Positions 9,351 through 18,875 are shown, numbered from the stretch's first letter. The stretch: DNA of 34,203 nucleotides from Methanobacteriota archaeon (GCA_005878955.1 VBMI01000134.1:1-34203); one strand, 5' to 3'. Notes: generated from the letters alone by a model not told the origin. Translations and numbers: made by a program.

Positions 9351-10556
9351 ATGTTCGTCGTCATCTCCGTCGCCTTTCCCCTTCAACACGTGGATGCATC
9401 CGCCTCTTTCAGCTGGATGCAGAAAGACCAATACTTCACGTTCCAGATCCAGTCGCAGCATACGAAGCCGCTCTTCGTCCAAAGGACCGAGTTCATCAAG
9501 GTTGTCGTCGTGTCGTCCGCGAACGATCGGCTGACGGTCAACGAGGTCTTCTACAACAACGTTGACAGGATTCCGCTGATCCTTTCCTACGACATCAGCA
9601 GTAGGCAGAGCCTCAACGACTCGAGAAAGTCTGCCTGGCTATGGGTGAACCAGGCCGACGTCAGCGACGGCACCGTCAAGGTAGACGAAGAGACGACCTC
9701 GCTCGTTCAAATCACGAGCACTCAGTGGGTCCTCTCCTATTCGAGTCCGTCTGGGAATTCGTCAACCTACTATTTCGACATCTCGACGGGGCTTCTTGCC
9801 CGTGCCCTTGGGCACTACCTGGGTCCCAACTATGATGCAACGGCGACGGTAACGAGGATTGGCTCCGGATTGTCCGGCCAATCCGTTGAGCAACCCAACT
9901 CCAGCTCCCACGTCGCTGAAGGGCCAGGCGTCACTACAAAACCCCCGGGAGGATTTCGGTGGGTCCCTCCATGGTATTCCGGATCGGGACAGACGGAGCT
10001 CTACGGCTCCGGGATCCATGACAAGTTCGCCTCGGTTTCGCTCGACACGACCACCGGCAGAGAGTATGGGGAAACGGGCGCCTATGCAGGTCCGGGATAC
10101 GGAGACGCTCGGGCGCAGGCGTGGGTATACATGTGGGCTCCTCCCACCGGAAGTTTCTCCGTGAAACAGACTGCCGGCTACCATCTCAAGCTCCAGTACG
10201 TTCTCAACGGTCTGGCCACTGGCGGAATTCTCTGCAGGCCCCCTTTTGGATGTTCGTTCTCCGATGGGGTGGTGTGGGTCCGCTCGGAGATGTTCGAAAA
10301 GAGCACAGGGATCTCAATGGGTGCTGTCGAGGCGAACATCTGGGACGCCCCCCCGCTGCCCAGTTGGATTTGGTGGTGGACGAACTTCTATTTCGTCATG
10401 GATCGTGACTTCTACCTGACCAAGGGGAGCTCCTACTACATCTTGGATCGGCTCTGGGAGAGGCAGATCGCGGCGGCGATCGGGATTCTCGCCTTCGCCT
10501 ACTCCAGGGTTTCCTTTGAATCGAAATTCTTCGAGGCTGACTTGTACCCGATATGA
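9351..10556 (+). CDS. Exported/cell-surface protein of unknown function
   Basis: N-terminal hydrophobic segment (ARLLTVGI)MFVVISVAFPLQHVDASASF; Tyr/Trp/Ser-rich beta-type sequence; exact start uncertain (in-frame TTG 9336 or further upstream possible). Confidence 0.6.
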   Translation: MFVVISVAFPLQHVDASASFSWMQKDQYFTFQIQSQHTKPLFVQRTEFIKVVVVSSANDRLTVNEVFYNNVDRIPLILSYDISSRQSLNDSRKSAWLWVNQADVSDGTVKVDEETTSLVQITSTQWVLSYSSPSGNSSTYYFDISTGLLARALGHYLGPNYDATATVTRIGSGLSGQSVEQPNSSSHVAEGPGVTTKPPGGFRWVPPWYSGSGQTELYGSGIHDKFASVSLDTTTGREYGETGAYAGPGYGDARAQAWVYMWAPPTGSFSVKQTAGYHLKLQYVLNGLATGGILCRPPFGCSFSDGVVWVRSEMFEKSTGISMGAVEANIWDAPPLPSWIWWWTNFYFVMDRDFYLTKGSSYYILDRLWERQIAAAIGILAFAYSRVSFESKFFEADLYPI

Positions 10557-10681
10557 CAGGATACGTCCGGCGACGGACCGTGCGTTGGACACACCAGAAT
10601 GCTCCCGGGTGGCGAGGTGAGCTCCGCAGCATAGCGACGCCCGTGTGCCAATGAACTCGTGAAGGGTCCCACGGTCCGTCT

Positions 10682-11575
10682 TTACCATCGGGCGAGGTAC
10701 TCACAATGGTCGTCCCCCGTCCGGATGCACCGCGTCTTCCTCACCTCCCCGGGCATTCCGCGGGCGCGAAGGATTCCCTCGTAAACTCCCTGGAACATGG
10801 CACACATCCCCGGGGTCATGGCGGCATCGAAATGTTGGAATGAGGCCCACCGGCGACCCGATTTGACCTCCAGCCTACCATAATTCCACTCTTTGTTGTA
10901 CACGATGGGTGCGGCCTCGGCTAGGGCCTCGATTGGGATTGCCTTCAACACTTGTTCCTTGATGCTCGACATCCGGGGGGCGGTTTGGACGGCGAGGGAG
11001 CGGATGAATCCGTAGCTCCCGTCGCCGAACGCCGCCTCCAGGAGCTCCAAGAACTCGTCGAAGGCGTCGACGGAAAGCCAGGTCTCGTCGGTCAGCTCGT
11101 CCGGGTTTACAGACCAGCTCGACAGTGCCTTGCGGACTTGGGCCTCCTCCTTCGCAGCTTTCAAGTAGCTGATGCAGCGGGCCGGGAACGATCCTCGGAT
11201 CTTCGGAACGAATCCGGCCGCCCCGACTCGCTTCGAGACCGGAAGGTACCGATGCCGAGAGGTTCGAAAGGTCGCCACCAAAGCGGTCCCCGCCCCGGTC
11301 ACCCCATAGACCCTGCCCCTCGTCTTCGTCTCGGGCGTCAGGCATTCGACGAGGCCTCGTTCCTTCAGCTCTCCCAAGGCCCTGCTGACATGGGCGATCC
11401 GGATATGGGTGTCCTCAGCAAGCTGTCTGGGGAGCTTCGGGCCCGCGGCGAGTGAAAGCACTATCTCTTCGCGGTACCGGCTCGACGCGACAAAGCTGAA
11501 ATCCGACCACAGGCCGCGCTTTGCGACCGTGCCCTCCTCCGCCTCCGTCCGCGGGCGCGTCTCCTGCTCCCTCAT
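10682..11575 (-). CDS. HTH transcriptional regulator with C-terminal V4R/HNOB-like sensor domain
   Basis: N-terminal wHTH (REEIVLSLAAGPKLPRQLAEDTHIRIAHVSRALGELKERGLVECL) and C-terminal CIRTGDDHCEYLARW. Confidence 0.6.
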   Translation of the reverse strand: MREQETRPRTEAEEGTVAKRGLWSDFSFVASSRYREEIVLSLAAGPKLPRQLAEDTHIRIAHVSRALGELKERGLVECLTPETKTRGRVYGVTGAGTALVATFRTSRHRYLPVSKRVGAAGFVPKIRGSFPARCISYLKAAKEEAQVRKALSSWSVNPDELTDETWLSVDAFDEFLELLEAAFGDGSYGFIRSLAVQTAPRMSSIKEQVLKAIPIEALAEAAPIVYNKEWNYGRLEVKSGRRWASFQHFDAAMTPGMCAMFQGVYEGILRARGMPGEVRKTRCIRTGDDHCEYLARW

Positions 11576-11692
11576 GCCGGGGATTGGATAAACCGGGCGT
11601 GATATCAAGGTTGGCAGACCGTACGCGCGATCTGCACTGCCTCCCAACTTGGATGCCGCGATATCGAACGGGAATCGATATCTAGCCCGCCC

Positions 11693-12235
11693 GTGGTTCT
11701 CTCCTCGTTGACCGAGTGGTATCTCGACATCGAGACGGACGGCCCGGACCCCCGTACGAACAGGATCCTGACGATCCAATACCAACGGCTCGTGCGGGGG
11801 GAACCCGAAGGAGTCTTCCAGGTGCTCGCCGAGTGGGAATGGGGTGAAAAGCAGATTGTGCGGACCATCGTGGAGCGACGGCTTCTGGAGCCGACGAGTG
11901 AATTCGTGCCGGTGGGAACTGGGCTGAAGGACCATATCGCATTCATCATCGAGAAGGCCGAACGGTACGGCGTCAAGGAATTCTCAATCGAGGAGCTGCA
12001 GAGGTACTGGGTCCAGAAACCGATAATCGACCTCGCGCTCGCCGATTCGGGCGGCGGCGTGTCCAGCGGTTCCGCAGCCCGACGGGAGCAGGTCGTAAAG
12101 CTCTATCGCGAGGGCCGGTACGATGACCTCATCGACCTCGTGACGCGCGAAAAGGAGGAGGCCCTCCCGCTCATCCGGGAAACGACCCACTCCCGCGGGG
12201 TCCTTTCGCGTCCCGATTGGACGGTTGCGCCCTAG
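11693..12235 (+). CDS. Ribonuclease-H-like (DEDD-type) 3'-5' exonuclease-like protein
   Basis: LTEWYLDIETDGPDPRTNRILTIQYQRL matches the DxE motif context of DnaQ-like exonucleases; GTG start. Confidence 0.55.
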   Translation: MVLSSLTEWYLDIETDGPDPRTNRILTIQYQRLVRGEPEGVFQVLAEWEWGEKQIVRTIVERRLLEPTSEFVPVGTGLKDHIAFIIEKAERYGVKEFSIEELQRYWVQKPIIDLALADSGGGVSSGSAARREQVVKLYREGRYDDLIDLVTREKEEALPLIRETTHSRGVLSRPDWTVAP

Positions 12236-12774
12236 GCCTGCCCGCGCACACGCACGCGCTTGGCCCTGACGAGGGCAGGGGCGATAGCTGTCGGCTCGAT
12301 CGGGACTGGTTCCTCGCTCGCTCGAGCGGCGGGGGCGTCTCCCGTGGCAATCCGATCCCCTGGATCGGGCTCCCAGTTTCGTTCCTTGTAGTACACCTGG
12401 AAATACCCCCGCGGGAGCCACACCTTTCGATCCTTGTACCTCCGGTCGAGGCGCTTGCGCCCTCCGTGCCATTTCCAGACTTCAACGCTCGCAATCGCGG
12501 TGTTGATGGGCACGGGGTCCACCTTCTTCACCCGCTCGGACACGCTCCCTCCTGTGATCTGAATGAACCGGAGGGGCCTCGGTCCGTCAATTCGCGTCGC
12601 GATGAGGTCGAACGCGTTGAAGATGTCCGTCGTCTGGCTGATCCAGAACGGCTTCCAGGGAGGCCCGACGCGTTGCGAGCTGCGGACCGCCGTGTGCACG
12701 ACGTAGCCGTCCGCCTCGAGGATCTTCCGGGACATCACCTGGAGCCGATTTCCCTTTGCAACAGTCCCCGCCAT
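12232..12774 (-). CDS. Possible PD-(D/E)XK-fold nuclease-like protein
   Basis: GNRLQVMSRKILEADGYVVHTAVRS...FNAFDLIATRIDGPRPLRFIQIT; fold pattern resembles HJC/restriction-like folds, catalytic motif non-canonical. Confidence 0.4.
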   Translation of the reverse strand: MAGTVAKGNRLQVMSRKILEADGYVVHTAVRSSQRVGPPWKPFWISQTTDIFNAFDLIATRIDGPRPLRFIQITGGSVSERVKKVDPVPINTAIASVEVWKWHGGRKRLDRRYKDRKVWLPRGYFQVYYKERNWEPDPGDRIATGDAPAARASEEPVPIEPTAIAPALVRAKRVRVRGQA

Positions 12775-12870
12775 CGAGACAGGTCTCCCTTCCGACGCCC
12801 GAACATGGGGACGTCGACTATTATGGTTGTGGGGAGATGCCCGAAAGTGCCAATCCGCGGGTCCGAGTGG

Positions 12871-13248
12871 TCAGTGGATCGCCATTTTCGCCTTGTCCAT
12901 ATCGTTGACGACCATGGCGACCTCGGTCTTGCCGTTCTTCGACCCGAGGATGTACAGCGAGGCGACGTTCACCCCCGCCCGGGCGAGCCGGCGGGCGATC
13001 TTCGCGAGTTCCCCCGGCCGGTCCATCAGCTCCACCGTCAGGATCTCGTTCGCCTCAAACTTCAGTCCCGCGAGCTTGAAGGCCTTCTCCGTCGTCGCGA
13101 CGTCGTTCGTCACGACGCGCAGGAAGGTGCTCTCGTGGCCCCCCTCGCTCGCGATTGCGCGGATGTTTACCGCCTGGTTCGCGAGGGCCTCGGTGACCCG
13201 CGCGAGTTCCCCGGGCTTGTCCTGGACGAAAACCTTGAACTCCTTCAT
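12871..13248 (-). CDS. ACT-domain protein (two ACT repeats)
   Basis: VFVQDKPGELARVTEALANQAVNIRAIA and VELMDRPGELAKIARRLARAGVNVASLYI. Confidence 0.85.
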   Translation of the reverse strand: MKEFKVFVQDKPGELARVTEALANQAVNIRAIASEGGHESTFLRVVTNDVATTEKAFKLAGLKFEANEILTVELMDRPGELAKIARRLARAGVNVASLYILGSKNGKTEVAMVVNDMDKAKMAIH

Positions 13249-13317
13249 CTAGGCTCCCCCGCGAGGGGTGCCGGAACCCGCGACGGGACTTAAGGCTTCC
13301 CGGGCGCCCGGAATCCG

Positions 13318-14631
13318 CTATGGGACGAGGCGGTTTCGGTCGTGGGGGAAGAGGATCGCCTCGCGGATGTTCGGCAGATCCAGCATCTTTTGGGTCAACC
13401 GGTCGATCCCGAGCCCCCAACCCCCGTGCGGGGGCATCCCGTACCGGAATGCTGAAAGATAGAACTCGAATCCCGCGGGGTCGAGCCCCTTCCGCTTCAG
13501 GCTGTCCCGTAGGGCGTCGATGCGATGCTCGCGCTGCCCGCCCGACGCCATCTCGTCGCCCTTGTACTCGAGGTCGAAGCTCCACGTGTACTCCGGTTCC
13601 TCGGCCTGGGCCATCACGTAGAACGGCTTGATCGCCGTCGGGTATTCGGTGAGGAAGAACATCTCGTGCCCCTTGTCCGCCATCGCCCGCCCCAGGATCT
13701 TCTCGCCCTCCGTGTCGATGTCCTGGCCATCCCGGACCCGCTTCCCCTGAGCTTGCAGGATCTCGAGGGCCTCCGGGTATCGGAGGCGGGGCAGCGGGAG
13801 TGCCGGGACCCGCGGGTCGACCCCGAGAACCCCCAGGGGCGCGCTCCCCTTCTCTTTCACGTACGCCAGCGATCCCGCGACCACGGCCTCGAGGACCTTC
13901 AGGACATCCTCTTGACCCTCGATCCAGGCCATCTCTGCATCGAAGCTCGTGAACTCCGTCACGTGTCGGACGGTATCCGAGGGCTCCGCGCGAAACGCGG
14001 GAGCGATCTCGTAGACGCGATCCAATCCGGTCGCCATCAGCATCTGCTTGTACAGCTGGGGGCTCTGGGAGAGGAACGCCTTCCGCCCGAAGTAGTCCGT
14101 CTGGAAGAGGGACGCCCCGCCCTCCGCCCCCGCGCCCGCGAGCTTGGGGGTGTGGACCTCGATGAATCCGAGGCGGGCCAGCTCGTGGCGGAGTCCCGCC
14201 TCAAGGAGGGAGCGGACTTCGAAGATCGCTCTCGTCGCCGGCTTCCGGAGGTCGACGGTTCGGTTGTCCAGGCGGGTGTCGAACTCCACACCCACCTTGT
14301 CCACGACTCCTAGTGGGAGGGGCGTGTCGGCGGGGGACAGGATCGACAGCTGCGCCGGCTGCACCTCCCGCCCATGGCGGGCCTCCTTGTTCTCGACGAC
14401 CTTCCCGGCGATTTCCACGACGCTCTCGCGTGTGAGCTTCGTGAGCTCTTGGAACAGCGACTCGTCCGCCTTCTTTTTGGCGGCGACCTGCACCGTGCCG
14501 TCCCGGAGCCGGACCAGGATGAACGCGATGCTGCCGAGGTTCCGCACGTCCTCCACCCACCCTCCGAGGACGACCGTGCCGGCGGCCGGGGCATGAAGGA
14601 ATTCCTGCACGCTCCTCAGGGGGGGCGCCAT
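13318..14631 (-). CDS. aspS: Aspartyl-tRNA synthetase (archaeal type)
   Basis: Class II motifs: FIEVHTPKLAGAGAEGGASLFQTDYFGRKAFLSQSPQLYKQML, FRAEPSDTVRHVTEFTSFDAEMAW, GWGLGIDRLTQKML; start ATG 14631 (ATG 14667 also in frame). Confidence 0.95.
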   Translation of the reverse strand: MAPPLRSVQEFLHAPAAGTVVLGGWVEDVRNLGSIAFILVRLRDGTVQVAAKKKADESLFQELTKLTRESVVEIAGKVVENKEARHGREVQPAQLSILSPADTPLPLGVVDKVGVEFDTRLDNRTVDLRKPATRAIFEVRSLLEAGLRHELARLGFIEVHTPKLAGAGAEGGASLFQTDYFGRKAFLSQSPQLYKQMLMATGLDRVYEIAPAFRAEPSDTVRHVTEFTSFDAEMAWIEGQEDVLKVLEAVVAGSLAYVKEKGSAPLGVLGVDPRVPALPLPRLRYPEALEILQAQGKRVRDGQDIDTEGEKILGRAMADKGHEMFFLTEYPTAIKPFYVMAQAEEPEYTWSFDLEYKGDEMASGGQREHRIDALRDSLKRKGLDPAGFEFYLSAFRYGMPPHGGWGLGIDRLTQKMLDLPNIREAILFPHDRNRLVP

Positions 14632-14654
14632 CGGGGCGCGCGAACGAACTCGGG

Positions 14655-14661
14655 CTATAAG
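14655..14661 (-). promoter_or_regulatory. TATA box for aspS, consistent with leaderless transcript
   Basis: CTTATAG on minus strand about 27 nt upstream of ATG 14631. Confidence 0.5.
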
Positions 14662-14675
14662 AGGCATCCCATGGG

Positions 14676-15701
14676 CTACGGCATCGGCGGCGCCGCGGGG
14701 ACGGAGCGGCTGAACGGAACCGAGACCGTGTGCGGGTAGGAGATCTGGACCTTCGGCTCGTCCCCAATCTTGTCGAGGATCCGCTTCGTGACCTCGCTCT
14801 CGTAGTACCCCTTGCGGTACGCGGGGCAGAAGAACACCACGGCGAGCTCGACCCAGGAGTCCTTCATCCTCCACCGCACCGTCGGCTCCTCGATCACGTA
14901 CGTCGCCAGGTCCCGGAACTCGTACTTCTGGCGCACGGCCTCGCGGTTGTCGCGCATGAGTTCTCCGACGATCTCCTCCGCGGCTTCGAGGACGACGCGC
15001 TCCGCTCGTTGGAGGTCGCTTTCATACGTGATGGCGACGAGGATCTCCGTCCAGATGTACGGCGTATCCTTCGTGTAGTTGTACACGTTCGACGTGAGCA
15101 CCGCCTTGTTTGGGATTGTCGCATAGCGGCCAGTAAAAGTATCGCGGCTCATCCACCCCCCGAACTCCCGCACCGTCGTATTCATCGGGGAGATCGCCAC
15201 GACATAGCCCCGCGTCCCGTTCACCTCGATACGGTCCCCGAGCTTGAACACCCGCCGCGTCACGAGGATGCCCCAGCCAACGGCGTTCAGGAGGGGCTCC
15301 TGCAGCACGTAGATCAGGACGCCGAGCACCACGGCGCCGCCGAGGACCCCGATCGCGGCGAAGTTCCCGCCGAGGAGGACGTACGCCGAAAACGCGATCG
15401 CCCCGAGCCAGGCGACGTAGCTGAACACCTGAAACACGGAGAAGATGTCCGCCTCGGAGGGGATTCGCTCCCGGAGTCCCGCGCGGAACAGCGGCTTGAG
15501 GATTCCCAGGAGCAGCTTCGTCCCGAGGACGATCACGAGGACGAGGAGCCCCGGCTTCGCCCCCTCCAGGTTCACGGGCGGCGCTGGGATCCCGGGGATC
15601 ACGACCGTGCCCGTCAGGAAGGCGAGGAGGACGAACACGAGGAGGAGGGCGGCCAGCCAGTAGGCGACGCTCACGCTCGGCGAGGGGGTGGCACGCGCCA
15701 C
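14676..15701 (-). CDS. MscS-family mechanosensitive channel
   Basis: Several TM helices then LGGAVVLGVLIYVLQEPLLNAVGWGILVTRRVFKLGDRIEVNGTRGYVVAISPMNTTVREFGGW. Confidence 0.92.
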   Translation of the reverse strand: MARATPSPSVSVAYWLAALLLVFVLLAFLTGTVVIPGIPAPPVNLEGAKPGLLVLVIVLGTKLLLGILKPLFRAGLRERIPSEADIFSVFQVFSYVAWLGAIAFSAYVLLGGNFAAIGVLGGAVVLGVLIYVLQEPLLNAVGWGILVTRRVFKLGDRIEVNGTRGYVVAISPMNTTVREFGGWMSRDTFTGRYATIPNKAVLTSNVYNYTKDTPYIWTEILVAITYESDLQRAERVVLEAAEEIVGELMRDNREAVRQKYEFRDLATYVIEEPTVRWRMKDSWVELAVVFFCPAYRKGYYESEVTKRILDKIGDEPKVQISYPHTVSVPFSRSVPAAPPMP

Positions 15702-15723
15702 GGCCCGCCTACGAGGGCCACTC

Positions 15724-15730
15724 TATAAAA
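15724..15730 (-). promoter_or_regulatory. TATA box for MscS gene
   Basis: TTTTATA on minus strand about 26 nt upstream of ATG 15701. Confidence 0.5.
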
Positions 15731-15764
15731 GCGACCCGACTCCGTTCTCACAGATGAGAACCGC

Positions 15765-16964
15765 CTAGATCATGTCGGCGAACTTCGCGACGAGGTCCGG
15801 GTGCCGCTCCTTGATCACTTTCAGCATCGCGTGGACACTAAGCTTCTCGATCCCCGCCGTCGACAGCGTGGCGATGATCTTGTCGAAGTCCTCGTCGGAG
15901 AGGGTGACGAGCTTGTTCTTCGCCATCCAGTTCCGGTAGAGAGTCTCCTCGAGCTCCGCCCGCCAGCCCTTCTCGTACGGCTGGAGATCCTCCTTCGAGT
16001 ACGTCCCGCCGCGTTCCTTGATCTCGGAGAGGACTTTCCCCAGGATCATGCCGGCAAGGCACCCGTTGCCGATCCCGCCTCCCGTGATCGGGTCGATGTG
16101 GCGGGCGGCGTCCCCCACCATCGCGATTCCGTCCCGGACCGTCTCCTTGATCGGCGGGCACGTAGACACGCCACCGGTCACCATGTCCAGGAACTGGGCC
16201 CGCTTCATCCGCGGGTCCTTCTTGCAGAACGCGTCCAGGTACATCTTGAGGTCCATCTTGTTCTTCAGACGGTCCAGGGAGATCCCGAGGCCCACGTTCG
16301 CCGTGCATTCGTCCTTCGGGAACACCCAGATGTACCCGGCGGGGGCGCACGTCCCGAGGAAGAACTCGCAGTAGTGCGGGAAGTCCGGGTCCGGCTCGAT
16401 GTTCGTGAGGCGGTACTGTAGCGTGCCGGTGATGTCCCCGGCCTTCATCAGCGTCTTCATGCCCGCCCACCGGCCGACTTGGCTCTCGTAGCCGTCCGCG
16501 GCGACGACGCAGTCCGCCTCGATGTTGAACTCCTCCTCGAGCCGCTTCACGCGGACCCCCGTGACGCGCCCGTCGTCCTTCAGCAGTCCGACCGCGGTTG
16601 TCTTCACCCAGATCTCGGAGCCTGCCTTCGCGGCGAGCTTCGCGCATGCCTTGTCGAATGCGTCCCGCTCGAGGACGATCCCGACCTCGTTGCCCGCGTG
16701 CTTCTCGTCGATCTTCAGGACGTTCCCGGCAGGGGAGATGATCTTCGCGCCCTTGACCTCCTGGGCGACCCACTTATTCTCGTAAGGGATGCCGCAGTCG
16801 TCGAGGAAATGGCGGGCGATCCCCTCGCCGCAGCGGACCGGGGAGCCGATCTCCTGCCGCTTCTCGATCATCAGGGTGTTGCAGCCGCCCAGGGCGGCGT
16901 ACCGCGCGGCGGAGCTCCCGGCAGGTCCGGCCCCGACGACCACGACGTCGTACTTCAACGTCAT
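15765..16964 (-). CDS. Geranylgeranyl reductase family flavoprotein (digeranylgeranylglycerophospholipid reductase)
   Basis: YDVVVVGAGPAGSSAARYAA...EIGSPVRCGEG...YIWVFPKDECTANVGLGI...GDAARHIDPITGGGIGNGCLAG. Confidence 0.92.
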   Translation of the reverse strand: MTLKYDVVVVGAGPAGSSAARYAALGGCNTLMIEKRQEIGSPVRCGEGIARHFLDDCGIPYENKWVAQEVKGAKIISPAGNVLKIDEKHAGNEVGIVLERDAFDKACAKLAAKAGSEIWVKTTAVGLLKDDGRVTGVRVKRLEEEFNIEADCVVAADGYESQVGRWAGMKTLMKAGDITGTLQYRLTNIEPDPDFPHYCEFFLGTCAPAGYIWVFPKDECTANVGLGISLDRLKNKMDLKMYLDAFCKKDPRMKRAQFLDMVTGGVSTCPPIKETVRDGIAMVGDAARHIDPITGGGIGNGCLAGMILGKVLSEIKERGGTYSKEDLQPYEKGWRAELEETLYRNWMAKNKLVTLSDEDFDKIIATLSTAGIEKLSVHAMLKVIKERHPDLVAKFADMI

Positions 16965-16989
16965 GTACCGCCTCGCATCGTAGCGGGCC

Positions 16990-16998
16990 CTTAAATCC
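16990..16998 (-). promoter_or_regulatory. Putative internal TATA box for the geranylgeranyl reductase gene
   Basis: GGATTTAAGG-type element on minus strand about 29 nt upstream of ATG 16964. Confidence 0.4.
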
Positions 16999-17014
16999 CT
17001 TCTGACCCGGGGCG

Positions 17015-17257
17015 CTACTTCAGCTGAGTGAGCTTGTGCCCGTGCGGATAGTCGATGGCGCCCACGGGGCAGACCTTCACGCACATCCCGCACTGGGTGC
17101 AGTCCTCATTGAACGTGAGGTACACCTCGTTCAGGAAGATCGCGTTCGTCGGACAGGTGCCGACGCAGGCCCCGCAGTGCATGCAGAGCATGTCGTCGAT
17201 CGCCATCAGGCCGTTGTCCCGGACGTTCGGGCGCAGGGAGACGAGCTCAGTTGGCAT
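17015..17257 (-). CDS. 2x[4Fe-4S] ferredoxin
   Basis: CMHCGACVGTCPTNAI...CTQCGMCVKVCPVGAI; ATG 17257 overlaps the end of the upstream radical SAM gene. Confidence 0.93.
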   Translation of the reverse strand: MPTELVSLRPNVRDNGLMAIDDMLCMHCGACVGTCPTNAIFLNEVYLTFNEDCTQCGMCVKVCPVGAIDYPHGHKLTQLK

Positions 17258-18875
17258 GCCGCTTCCGCCACTCCTCAATCGGCACCGCGAACTTCTTCTC
17301 GACTTCCTCGCGGAAGTTCGGGCCCGTGTTGTAGGCGCAGAATGGGATCACCTTGCCATCCGGGGTCGCGTAGTGGATGACGCAGCGCTTCACCCGCTCG
17401 ATGTCGTAGTTGTAGTTGTCCTGGAAGTGCATTCCGCCCACGTACATCGTTCCCCAGCTGAACTCCGCCGCGCCCTTCTTGTCGCCCTTCGTGAACATGC
17501 GGTTCAGGATTTTCAGCATCTTGCCGAGCCCCATGTCCGCGGGCGCCTCGTCCTTCTTGAAGTGCTTCTTCAGGAGGCTCAGGGCCTTGATCTTCGACGT
17601 GAACTTGATCTTCTTGTCGCGGGTCTCCTGGGCGAGGGTCCACATATCCTCCATGAGGCCCTCGACGTCGATGAACCGCGTGATCGGCACGGGGTCCCGG
17701 CCGTTCTCGAGGAACATGTACGAGGCCAGGCCGCACGCGGGGTGGCTCGTGAACACGGTCTTCGCGCTCCCCGTGAGGGCGGACACGAGCTCCGAGATCG
17801 GCGCGACGAAGGGCACTGGATACCAGTCGTCCCGTGTCAAGTAGCCCGTCTGCTCCTCGAGGTCATACGCGAGGTCGCTCAGCGTGTACCGCAGCTTCCG
17901 GCGGTCTTCCTCAGGAATCCGCCCCGTCAGGGACACGGGCTGGTAGTTCACACCCTTCACGACGTCCCGGTTCTTGATCGCGAAGTTCAGGATGTCGCCG
18001 GCCTGGTCGTCGTTGAAGGAGTTCACCATCGTCGGCACGAGGCACACGGTGGGGTGCTCCTTCCGGGCCTTGTCCATCTCCCGGACCTTCTCGATGACCT
18101 TCAGCTTGATGTCCAGCAGCGGCCGCCCGCGGGCCTTGATGTAGTTCTCCTCGCGGAGGCCGTCGAACTGGAGGTATAGCGTGTTCAGACCGGACTCGGA
18201 GATTTTCTCGAGGAACCCTTCCTCGGTCGCGACCCGGATGCCGTTTGTGGCGACCTGGATCTGACCAAAGCCCATCTCCTTGGCCGCCTTCACGATCTCC
18301 GGGAACTGCGGGTAGATCGTCGGCTCGCCGCCGGCGAACTGGATCGACGTCACGGGGATCGGGCGCTGGGCCCGCAGGACCGCGAATTCGTACACGATCT
18401 GCTCGAACGTCGGCTCACAGACGTACCCGGCCGCATTCGCGTTCGCGAAGCAGATCGGGCACTTCAGGTTGCACCGGTTCGTAAGGTCGATGTTGCACAG
18501 CGCGGTGTGGGAGTAGTGGAGGTTGCACAGCCCGCACTCGTACGGGCACACCTTCGCGTCGACGATCGAGGGGTTCTCGAGGCCGACCCCGTCGAACTCC
18601 CAGTTCTCCGCCTTCAAGTACATCTCGGCATCGGACCAGCACACCTCGTCGAACTCGCCGTGCTCCTTGCACGTCTTCTTCATCTTGAGGGCGCCGTCGC
18701 CCATGTACAGAGTCGCGGGGATGACCTTCAGGCACTCCGGGCACAGGCTCCCCGTCCGGCGGGGGAGACCCTTGGAGAGTTTCGAGGGCATCGTGACCAT
18801 CGTGCCAGCGGATCGGGACTCGACATACATGTTCCGAACCGCGCCGACGGCGTAATCCGTACCGCATAGGGACAT
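17247..18875 (-). CDS. tes: Radical SAM protein, tetraether (GDGT) synthase-like
   Basis: N-terminal CPECLKVIPATLYMGDGALKMKKTCKEHGEF metal-binding region, CNLKCPICFA (CX3CX2C), CPYECGLCNLH, QFAGGEPTIYPQF; adjacent ferredoxin and GGR. Confidence 0.82.
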   Translation of the reverse strand: MSLCGTDYAVGAVRNMYVESRSAGTMVTMPSKLSKGLPRRTGSLCPECLKVIPATLYMGDGALKMKKTCKEHGEFDEVCWSDAEMYLKAENWEFDGVGLENPSIVDAKVCPYECGLCNLHYSHTALCNIDLTNRCNLKCPICFANANAAGYVCEPTFEQIVYEFAVLRAQRPIPVTSIQFAGGEPTIYPQFPEIVKAAKEMGFGQIQVATNGIRVATEEGFLEKISESGLNTLYLQFDGLREENYIKARGRPLLDIKLKVIEKVREMDKARKEHPTVCLVPTMVNSFNDDQAGDILNFAIKNRDVVKGVNYQPVSLTGRIPEEDRRKLRYTLSDLAYDLEEQTGYLTRDDWYPVPFVAPISELVSALTGSAKTVFTSHPACGLASYMFLENGRDPVPITRFIDVEGLMEDMWTLAQETRDKKIKFTSKIKALSLLKKHFKKDEAPADMGLGKMLKILNRMFTKGDKKGAAEFSWGTMYVGGMHFQDNYNYDIERVKRCVIHYATPDGKVIPFCAYNTGPNFREEVEKKFAVPIEEWRKRHAN

